Positions 57,734 to 64,000 of a stretch of 64,000 nt of DNA are shown here, piece by piece. This stretch comes from Tolumonas sp008015085. Lineage in GTDB: Bacteria > Pseudomonadota > Gammaproteobacteria > Enterobacterales > Aeromonadaceae. The notes under the pieces are model-generated. The model saw nothing but the letters and a program-made list of their open reading frames with translations, was not told the DNA's origin and did no database searches. Position 1 is the first letter of the stretch. Every line of letters begins with the position of its first letter. The position numbers and the translations under genes were made by a program. The DNA is taken from contig JAJUJX010000013.1 in the NCBI GenBank assembly GCA_029265125.1, positions 1 to 64,000 on the forward strand, written 5' to 3'.

Positions 57734-58654
57734 ATGTCTGAACAGATTTTTTATTTTATTCAGCAGTTGCTGAATGGTCTGACTATCGGCAGTACGTATG
57801 CGCTGATAGCGATTGGCTATACGATGGTGTATGGCATCATTGGTATGATTAACTTTGCACATGGCGAAGTTTATATGATTGGCTCTTACATCGGTTTCAT
57901 GGTTATTACCGGGCTGATGATGATGGGCATTGATAGCTCGTTCCTGCTGATGGGCGCAGCTTTCATTTTCTCGATTCTGATCACCAGCTGCTATGGCTGG
58001 AGCATCGAACGCGTGGCTTACCGGCCGCTGCGTGGCAGTAATCGCCTGATCCCGCTGATTTCGGCGATTGGGATGTCTATTTTCCTGCAGAACGTGGTGC
58101 GTTTTGCGCAGGGATCACGTGATATTGCGATGCCATCTTTGGTGCAGGGCGGCATTTCGTTTGGTCCTAATGATGCGGCGAGCCTGTCGTACATGCAGAT
58201 CATCATTTTCGTGGTTACCTTTATCACTATGTATGGTTTGTCTCAGTTCATTGGTCGTTCACGGATGGGGCGTGCCTGTCGTGCCTGTGCGGAAGATATC
58301 AAGATGGCTAATCTGCTGGGGATTGATACCAATAATGTTATTGCACTGACGTTCGTCATCGGCGCTGCACTGGCATCGATTGCCGGTATTCTGCTGGGTT
58401 TATATTACGGTGTAATTAACCCATCGCTGGGTTTCATGGCTGGTCTGAAAGCGTTCACGGCTGCGGTTCTGGGCGGCATTGGCTCGATTCCTGGGGCAAT
58501 GATCGGCGGGCTGATCCTCGGTGTGACAGAAGCGCTGACTTCAGCCTATTTAAGCTCTGAATATAAAGATGTAGTGGCATTTGGTCTGCTGATTGCCATT
58601 CTGTTACTCATGCCGACAGGCATTTTAGGTCGTCCAGAGGTAGAAAAAGTATGA
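57734..58654 (+). CDS. livH: Branched-chain amino acid ABC transporter permease LivH
   Basis: 306 residues with about eight membrane helices; QQLLNGLTIGSTYALIAIGYTMVYGIIGMINFAHGEVYM is the family signature, and RACAEDIKMANLLGID is the ATPase-contact EAA-like loop. One of two inner-membrane permeases. Its stop overlaps the livM start by four bases. Confidence 0.95.
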   Translation: MSEQIFYFIQQLLNGLTIGSTYALIAIGYTMVYGIIGMINFAHGEVYMIGSYIGFMVITGLMMMGIDSSFLLMGAAFIFSILITSCYGWSIERVAYRPLRGSNRLIPLISAIGMSIFLQNVVRFAQGSRDIAMPSLVQGGISFGPNDAASLSYMQIIIFVVTFITMYGLSQFIGRSRMGRACRACAEDIKMANLLGIDTNNVIALTFVIGAALASIAGILLGLYYGVINPSLGFMAGLKAFTAAVLGGIGSIPGAMIGGLILGVTEALTSAYLSSEYKDVVAFGLLIAILLLMPTGILGRPEVEKV

Positions 58655-59901
58655 AGCATCTTAAACAGGCCTCTGTTGCCGGTTTGCTGACGCTGATCCT
58701 GTCACTGTGGTTGTTCTGTTATCAGCTTCAGACCGAAGGTGTTGGCGTTACCGTGGTGAGCCGTTTGCAGGAAAATGGCCCTATGGTGGCTATTGCTGTT
58801 GTTGTAGTCTTCCTGTTCCAGCTGTTCCGTGATCAGATCGGTGCAGCCTGGGGAGCAGTAAAAGAAAACGTTCCTGCGTTATCATTGCCGACGACAGCAG
58901 AGAATCCTCGTCTTTATCAGGTGCTGCAGTTGCTGGTTCTGGCTGGAGTTATCGCCATTGCGTTTTTTGCTTCACGTAACATGCTGGATTTAGGCACTCT
59001 GATCCTGATCTATGTGATGCTGGGCCTTGGTCTGAACATTCAGGTCGGGTTGGCAGGCCTGCTGGATTTGGGTTACGTTGGTTTCTATGCGATAGGTGCA
59101 TATACCTACGCCTTGCTGAACCAGTATTTGGGTTTCTCATTCTGGGAAAGTCTGCCAATAGCCGGGGGCATGGCGGCTCTGTTCGGTTTCCTGCTGGGTT
59201 TCCCGGTATTGCGCTTACGTGGCGATTATCTGGCGATAGTGACACTGGGTTTCGGTGAGATTATCCGTATTCTGCTGAATAACCTGACTACCATCACCGG
59301 TGGTCCAAATGGTATTTCGGGTATTCCGAAACCGACACTATTCGGTCTGGAATTTTCCCGTCGAGCCACTGAAGAAGGTGGTCACACGTTCCACGAATTC
59401 TTCGGCATTGGTTATGATGCCAATTACAAGATCGTCTTCCTGTATCTGATGGCAGTCGTACTGGTGCTGTTTACTTTGCTGGTTATCAAGCGTCTGCTGC
59501 GTATGCCGCTGGGCCGAGCCTGGGAAGCACTGCGTGATGATGAAATTGCCTGTCGATCACTGGGGCTGAACCCGACTGTCATCAAACTGACTGCCTTTGC
59601 GATCGGTGCTGCGTTTGCCGGTTTTGCTGGTAGCTTCTTTGCGGCGCGTCAGGGCTTTATTAGCCCGGAATCATTTACCTTCATTGAGTCAGCTATCATT
59701 CTGGCGATTGTGGTGCTGGGTGGTATGGGTTCTCTGGCCGGTGTCGTACTGGCGGCGATTATTATGACGGTATTACCGGAATTACGAGCCTTTAATGAAT
59801 ACCGGATGCTGATGTTTGGTCTGCTGATGGTAGTTATGATGTTGTGGCGTCCACAGGGTCTGGTGCCAATGACTCGTCATCATGTGGAGTTGCCGAAATG
59901 A
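58651..59901 (+). CDS. livM: Branched-chain amino acid ABC transporter permease LivM
   Basis: 416 residues, matching the long LivM form. VGLAGLLDLGYVGFYAIGAY, LRGDYLAIVTLGFGEIIRILLNN and GRAWEALRDDEIACRSLGLN are diagnostic. An N-terminal extension with extra helices is typical of the gammaproteobacterial protein. The livG ATG lies within its last codons (ATGA). Confidence 0.95.
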   Translation: MKHLKQASVAGLLTLILSLWLFCYQLQTEGVGVTVVSRLQENGPMVAIAVVVVFLFQLFRDQIGAAWGAVKENVPALSLPTTAENPRLYQVLQLLVLAGVIAIAFFASRNMLDLGTLILIYVMLGLGLNIQVGLAGLLDLGYVGFYAIGAYTYALLNQYLGFSFWESLPIAGGMAALFGFLLGFPVLRLRGDYLAIVTLGFGEIIRILLNNLTTITGGPNGISGIPKPTLFGLEFSRRATEEGGHTFHEFFGIGYDANYKIVFLYLMAVVLVLFTLLVIKRLLRMPLGRAWEALRDDEIACRSLGLNPTVIKLTAFAIGAAFAGFAGSFFAARQGFISPESFTFIESAIILAIVVLGGMGSLAGVVLAAIIMTVLPELRAFNEYRMLMFGLLMVVMMLWRPQGLVPMTRHHVELPK

Positions 59902-60662
59902 GTAAATTGTTAGAAGTTTCCAACCTTTCTATGCGTTTCGGCGGTCTGCTGGCGGTGAATGGCGTCAAGCTGCAGCTGAAAGAAAAAGAAATCGTCTCTA
60001 TTATCGGCCCTAACGGCGCGGGTAAAACCACGGTGTTTAACTGCCTGACCGGTTTCTATAAGCCCACTAACGGTCTGATCCGTTTCAATGGTGAAGAAAT
60101 TCAGGGTCTGCCTGGGCATGAAATCGCCCGCAAGGGTGTGGTGCGTACCTTCCAGCATGTGCGTCTGTTTAAAGAAATGACAGTGCTGGAAAACCTGCTG
60201 GTGGCACAGCATCGTCACATCAATACGAACTTTGTGGCTGGTTTGCTGAAAACGCCGGCCTTCCGCCGTGCTGAACGTGAAGCACTGGAACGTGCCAAAT
60301 TCTGGCTGGATACCATCGGTCTGACCGATCTGGCAAACCGTTCTGCCGGTAATCTGGCTTATGGTCAGCAGCGTCGTCTGGAAATTGTACGCTGCATGTG
60401 TACTCAGCCGAAGATCCTGATGCTGGACGAACCTGCTGCCGGTCTGAACCCGAAAGAAACGGAAGATCTGAACAATCTGATCCGTCAGCTGCGTGATCAG
60501 TTTGATGTGTCTGTACTGCTAATTGAACATGACATGAAGCTGGTTATGGACATCTCTGACTACATCTATGTTGTGAATCAGGGTACGCCGCTGGCGGATG
60601 GTAAACCGGCAGAAGTGCGCGACAATCCGGCCGTTATCAAGGCCTATCTGGGCGAATCATAG
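59898..60662 (+). CDS. livG: Branched-chain amino acid ABC transporter ATPase LivG
   Basis: 254 residues from the ATG at 59898 that overlaps the livM stop; the longer frame from 59844 lies inside livM. Walker A GPNGAGKTT, signature NLAYGQQRRLEIVR, Walker B ILMLDEPAAGLNP and LIEHDMKLVMDISD. It energises import with LivF. Confidence 0.96.
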   Translation: MSKLLEVSNLSMRFGGLLAVNGVKLQLKEKEIVSIIGPNGAGKTTVFNCLTGFYKPTNGLIRFNGEEIQGLPGHEIARKGVVRTFQHVRLFKEMTVLENLLVAQHRHINTNFVAGLLKTPAFRRAEREALERAKFWLDTIGLTDLANRSAGNLAYGQQRRLEIVRCMCTQPKILMLDEPAAGLNPKETEDLNNLIRQLRDQFDVSVLLIEHDMKLVMDISDYIYVVNQGTPLADGKPAEVRDNPAVIKAYLGES

Positions 60663-60672
60663 GAGATAGCCG

Positions 60673-61380
60673 ATGTTAGAAATTAAAGACGTCTCTACCT
60701 TCTACGGTAAGATTGCAGCGTTAACTGATGTTAGTGTGCACATCAAAAAGGGTGAGATTGTCTCCCTGATTGGTGCTAACGGTGCTGGTAAAACCACCTT
60801 GCTGATGACTATCTGCGGTGATCCAAAACCATCGCAGGGCCAGATCCTGTTTGAAGGCCGTGATATCACTCAGGATACTACTTCCGCCATCATGCGTGGA
60901 GATATTGCGATTGTGCCGGAAGGCCGCCGTATTTTCTCCCGTCTGACGGTGGAAGAAAACCTCAGTATGGGCGCGTTCTTCATCAACGATAAAGCGGAAA
61001 AAATTGCCCTGATGGATGAGGTGTTCAATCTGTTCCCTCGCCTGAAAGAACGTATTAATCAACGCGCGGGCACCATGTCCGGTGGTGAGCAGCAGATGCT
61101 GGCGATTGGCCGTGCGCTGATGAGCAAACCTCGTCTGTTGTTTCTGGATGAACCATCACTAGGTCTGGCACCGATCGTGATCCAGCAGATTTTCGACATT
61201 ATTCAGCAACTGCGTGAAGAACGAGGCATGACGATTTTCCTGGTCGAGCAGAATGCGAACCAGGCTCTGCGTCTGGCTGATCGCGGATATGTACTGGAAA
61301 CGGGTCGTATTGTGCTGGAAGACACGGGTGCTGCGCTGCTTGCCAACCCTGCTGTACGCAATGCTTATCTCGGTGGTTAA
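60673..61380 (+). CDS. livF: Branched-chain amino acid ABC transporter ATPase LivF
   Basis: 235 residues. Walker A GANGAGKTT, signature MSGGEQQMLAIGRALM, Walker B LLFLDEPSLGLAP and the FLVEQNANQALRLADRGYVLETG that marks LivF. Last gene of livJHMGF. A short AAAGTTATAACTTT palindrome with T's follows about 9 bases later. Confidence 0.96.
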   Translation: MLEIKDVSTFYGKIAALTDVSVHIKKGEIVSLIGANGAGKTTLLMTICGDPKPSQGQILFEGRDITQDTTSAIMRGDIAIVPEGRRIFSRLTVEENLSMGAFFINDKAEKIALMDEVFNLFPRLKERINQRAGTMSGGEQQMLAIGRALMSKPRLLFLDEPSLGLAPIVIQQIFDIIQQLREERGMTIFLVEQNANQALRLADRGYVLETGRIVLEDTGAALLANPAVRNAYLGG

Positions 61381-61448
61381 CAGTAGCAAAGTTATAACTT
61401 TTTCATAACAATCGGGTAAACTGTGACTATTCCTGTAAGGAGCTAGTG

Positions 61449-61766
61449 ATGACACAGTTTACCCGAATTTCTATTGAGCAGGCGGCTGCCTTGCTGAAAC
61501 AACCGCCGGTCTGTCTGGTGGATATCCGCGATGCCTTATCGTTCAGAACTGCCCACGTTGAAGGTGCTTACCACCTGACGAATGATAATCTCGCACAATT
61601 CACACAACAGATTTCAAAAGAGACTCCGGTACTGGTAATGTGTTACCACGGTAACAGCAGTCAGGGCGCAGCTAATTACCTCGCCAGCATCGGCTATAAA
61701 AGCGTATACAGTATCGATGGTGGTTTTGAAGGGTGGCGCCATGTCTATCCATATACAGCGTTATGA
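61449..61766 (+). CDS. glpE: Thiosulfate sulfurtransferase GlpE (single-domain rhodanese)
   Basis: 105 residues from the ATG at 61449 (AAGGAG upstream). The catalytic Cys65 lies in VLVMCYHGNSSQGAA, as in E. coli GlpE, with VDIRDALSFRTAHVEGA. It transfers sulfane sulfur to cyanide or thiols such as thioredoxin. Its stop overlaps the glpG start by four bases. No glpR follows, unlike E. coli glpEGR. Confidence 0.94.
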   Translation: MTQFTRISIEQAAALLKQPPVCLVDIRDALSFRTAHVEGAYHLTNDNLAQFTQQISKETPVLVMCYHGNSSQGAANYLASIGYKSVYSIDGGFEGWRHVYPYTAL

Positions 61767-62602
61767 TTAAACTGATTGAATTGAACGATATCCGGCTGGC
61801 ACAGATGCTGGCAGATTATCTGCAATTACAGGGCATACCTTGTCAGCTTCAAAGCTCGGAAACTGGTTCGGCTATTTTTCTGACGGATGAGCAGAAACTG
61901 GTACAGGCTGAATCCGAAATACAACGTTTTATCCGAGAGCCTCACCATGTCCGTTACCGTGATGCCGCCTGGCAGCAGGAAAAAACAGCCAACTGGCATT
62001 CACCGGCAGATTCTTCGTTGTTAACAGATCTGATGCTGCAGGCACAACCACTGACACTGATGGTCGCGTTACTGATACTGGCCGTATTTTTGCTGTACTG
62101 GCTGGCTATTCCGGTAGAGCATCTGTTGTCGTTTGAATGGCCATGGCAACGTGGTCAGATCTGGCGCCTGGTGACGCCGGTGTTTTTACATTTCTCCGTA
62201 TTGCACTTGTTGTTTAATCTGGCCTGGTGGTGGTACCTCGGCGGGCGGATTGAGCAGCGATATGGTTTAGTTAAACTGGCTGTTGTGCTGATATCCGGAT
62301 CGTTGATTCCGAATGTCATGCAGGCCATAGTTTCTGGTAATACATTTGGCGGGCTTTCGGGCGTGACGTATGCGTTGCTGGGTTATCTCTGGTTACGGGA
62401 ACGGTCAGTGGATGATCCATCGCAACAAACAGTCTCTCATGGATTATTTATTTTTATGCTGGTCTGGCTGGTTCTAGGCTTTACGAATGTACTTGGCTTA
62501 AATATGGCCAATCTGGCTCATGCTGGTGGATTGGGTGTTGGCTTGATTCAAGGATGGCGGGATAGTCGTAAAACTGTCCCGCATAAAGGTGGGAATTACT
62601 GA
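61763..62602 (+). CDS. glpG: Rhomboid intramembrane protease GlpG
   Basis: 279 residues from the ATG at 61763. A cytosolic N-terminal domain (to about 85) is followed by six membrane helices. The catalytic dyad is Ser199 (GGLSGVTYALLGYLW) and His253 (LAHAGGLGVG), and HxxxN equivalents appear in HLLFNLAWWWYLGG. It cleaves membrane proteins within the bilayer. The 3' end overlaps the convergent FliL-like gene by seven bases. Confidence 0.95.
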   Translation: MIKLIELNDIRLAQMLADYLQLQGIPCQLQSSETGSAIFLTDEQKLVQAESEIQRFIREPHHVRYRDAAWQQEKTANWHSPADSSLLTDLMLQAQPLTLMVALLILAVFLLYWLAIPVEHLLSFEWPWQRGQIWRLVTPVFLHFSVLHLLFNLAWWWYLGGRIEQRYGLVKLAVVLISGSLIPNVMQAIVSGNTFGGLSGVTYALLGYLWLRERSVDDPSQQTVSHGLFIFMLVWLVLGFTNVLGLNMANLAHAGGLGVGLIQGWRDSRKTVPHKGGNY

Positions 62603-63033
62603 TAAAGATAGTTGGTGAAGATCAGATCCCGAACCAGGTTTTTCCCGGTTTCTTTGAGCAAACGTTCATTGACCTTATCCTGGCATTCTTTGCGGATTAA
62701 ATCGCGCCCTTTCAGGGAACGGATCCGCTCAACGGTCTCTTTACCCAGCACATCGTTGATGGTGTCTCGGATCAATGGTTCATGTTTTTGTACCAGTGCC
62801 AGGTCTGCCGCACTGTTGACCATCAGCTCAATTTTAATGCGGACATATCCCATATCATTATTGGCTGTGATGTAATTAGTAATAATTTCAGGGTCTAAGG
62901 AAAAGTAAGAGATTACAGGCTTGTTCGGATCAACGGCTTCACCGCCACCTTCGCCTTCACCGCCACCTTCGGATGCCCATGCCATGGCGGGAAACAGGCA
63001 GCAAAGGAAAAGTAAACGGGCCATTTTTGTCAT
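62596..63033 (-). CDS. FliL-family protein with a signal peptide (orphan)
   Basis: 145 residues. A cleavable-looking signal (MARLLFLCCLFPAMAWA) precedes a Gly/Glu-rich linker (SEGGGEGEGGGEAVD) and a FliL-like domain (YFSLDPEIITNYI, GYVRIKIELMV, HEPLIRDTINDVLGKETVERIRSLKGRDLIRKECQDKVNERL). FliL normally sits at the flagellar stator beside MotAB and strengthens it. No flagellar gene is nearby, and the N-terminus resembles an export signal more than the usual uncleaved anchor. Its role may be in stator or another envelope complex. Confidence 0.78.
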   Translation of the reverse strand: MTKMARLLFLCCLFPAMAWASEGGGEGEGGGEAVDPNKPVISYFSLDPEIITNYITANNDMGYVRIKIELMVNSAADLALVQKHEPLIRDTINDVLGKETVERIRSLKGRDLIRKECQDKVNERLLKETGKNLVRDLIFTNYLYQ

Positions 63034-63065
63034 ATCAGGATCCTGAAGGCGAATTCGATTAATAG

Positions 63066-63656
63066 ATGATAAGTAAATTGTTCAAGGCAAATGCCGCCCC
63101 GTCAAGTAAGATCACCCGACAACGCGATCTATTCTACGCTGTCTCTGCGTTGAACCATCTGCGCTGGCAGCTGGCCACAGAGACAATGTTACCGGAAAGC
63201 TATCTGCATTGGTTGCAGCATACAGGGTCATTAACCGCTCGGTTAGAACAATCTGCCCAACAGTTATCATTAGAGTTATTGACGGAGGGTTGGCAGCCTG
63301 CGGCTGACAATGTCTCTGATGTACAGATACGGCAAGTCTTACTGTGCGACGGCCTGCGTCCCTGGATTTGGGGGCTTACAGAAGTGACCGCTGAGCAGTT
63401 ACAGCAGGAATCAGAATTGCTGAATTGGCCTGATAAACCATTAGGCCATTTGCTGTTCGCGGAAGCCTCTTGCATAGCGAGATCGTTTGAACTGGCTGAT
63501 TTTTCTGAAAATACCGAATTTTGCCAAATACTGTCAAAATGGGGATGTCCGGTACGGAAACCACTGTGGGGACGCCGTTGTGCATTACAATACCGTTCCT
63601 GTCAGTTACGCTTAACAGAAGTCTTTTTACCGGACCACCCGATGTATGGAGTGTAA
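63066..63656 (+). CDS. ubiC: Chorismate lyase
   Basis: 196 residues, longer than E. coli UbiC (165). LPESYLHWLQHTGSLTARLEQ, VLLCDGLRPWIWGLTEV, LLNWPDKPLGHLLF and PLWGRRCALQYRSCQLRLTEVFLP follow the family. It releases pyruvate from chorismate to give 4-hydroxybenzoate, the head of ubiquinone. The start is uncertain because no good Shine-Dalgarno is visible. Three bases separate its stop from ubiA. Confidence 0.9.
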   Translation: MISKLFKANAAPSSKITRQRDLFYAVSALNHLRWQLATETMLPESYLHWLQHTGSLTARLEQSAQQLSLELLTEGWQPAADNVSDVQIRQVLLCDGLRPWIWGLTEVTAEQLQQESELLNWPDKPLGHLLFAEASCIARSFELADFSENTEFCQILSKWGCPVRKPLWGRRCALQYRSCQLRLTEVFLPDHPMYGV

Positions 63657-63659
63657 ATA

Positions 63660-64000
63660 ATGATGTCCGTGATCCCCGCCCAGTGGCAACCTTACTGGCA
63701 ACTGGCCCGGTTGGATAAACCAATTGGTTCACTGTTACTGCTTTGGCCAACCTTATGGGCGCTGTGGCTGGCATCTGGGGGAGTACCGTCATTTGCACTT
63801 ATCTTGATTTTTACGGCTGGCGTATTTGTCATGCGTTCTGCTGGCTGTGTCATTAATGACTATGCGGATCGCCATTTTGACGGGCATGTTAAGCGTACTG
63901 CATCCCGGCCTTTACCCTCAGGCCGGCTGACAACCTGGCGGGCGTTGTTTTTCTTCAGTCTGCTGGTGCTGCTGGCTTTTGCTCTGGTCTGGCAACTTAA
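63660..64000 (+). CDS. ubiA: 4-hydroxybenzoate octaprenyltransferase (partial, runs off the window)
   Basis: 113 codons are visible from the ATG at 63660 (a second ATG is at 63663; GGAG is eight bases before the first). YWQLARLDKPIGSLLLLWPTLWALW and the prenyl-diphosphate site NDYADRHFD are conserved UbiA motifs, with membrane helices between. It prenylates the product of UbiC in the inner membrane. The 3' part lies beyond position 64000. Confidence 0.95.
   Translation, partial: MMSVIPAQWQPYWQLARLDKPIGSLLLLWPTLWALWLASGGVPSFALILIFTAGVFVMRSAGCVINDYADRHFDGHVKRTASRPLPSGRLTTWRALFFFSLLVLLAFALVWQL

Overview
The window is a chromosomal segment of a gammaproteobacterium. The argECBFH, metJBL, S10/spc/alpha ribosomal, glpEG, ubiCA, psp and livJHMGF clusters, the E. 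coli-like ppc-argE order and the YfcZ, YecH and YhgN families all fit this. The mix of Vibrio/Shewanella-like traits (a short Shewanella-type ArgF, CsrB-type RNAs in more than one copy, KdkA beside WaaA, an orphan FliL near ubiC) suggests Aeromonadaceae or a close relative. That placement is inference from remembered family features, not a database match.

Left edge, 1-4.1 kb: an AT-richer accessory stretch. It holds a two-gene module (a small protein of unknown function plus a secreted Sel1-repeat protein) that is directly duplicated. The second copy lost most of the small gene, and its Sel1 gene is frameshifted at an A8 tract. A small membrane protein and a DUF805 protein follow.

4.1-12.1 kb: housekeeping and stress genes. 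These are a Cam-type gamma carbonic anhydrase, a CobW-family GTPase, a 60-residue ultra-acidic protein, a kefG-kefB-uspA operon, oligopeptidase B and a YfcZ-like protein.

12.1-22.2 kb: the most notable part. Two intergenic regions, about 12.34-12.77 kb and 21.40-21.67 kb, have the layout of CsrB/CsrC-type regulatory RNAs, with arrays of GGA motifs and a strong terminator. Both carry the same 36-base element (32 of 36 identical) 167-168 bases upstream of a shared -10-like TAGTAT. Between them lie a chemoreceptor, an iron alcohol dehydrogenase overlapping a PAS-GGDEF-EAL protein, and the phage-shock genes pspF / pspABC with a visible sigma-54 promoter. Motility, cyclic-di-GMP and envelope stress are typical CsrA-controlled functions, so the arrangement is suggestive.

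22.2-32 kb: PagL lipid A deacylase, YhgN, ppc, and the arginine genes argE and argCBFH, with tandem ARG boxes in the divergent control region. argG is missing from its usual place between argF and argH. ArgF has HCQP where HCLP is expected.

32-46 kb: complete S10, spc and alpha operons (28 genes including secY and rpoA), with the S10 promoter and leader and the S4-binding alpha leader.

46-64 kb: a RimL-like acetyltransferase, metJ/metB/metL with three met boxes, acylphosphatase, mutM, coaD, a PA2779/PA2778-type pair, kdkA/waaA for the Kdo inner core, the branched-chain amino acid transporter livJHMGF, glpEG, a FliL-like protein, ubiC and the beginning of ubiA, which runs off the right edge. 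I saw no rRNA, tRNA, insertion sequence or CRISPR array.
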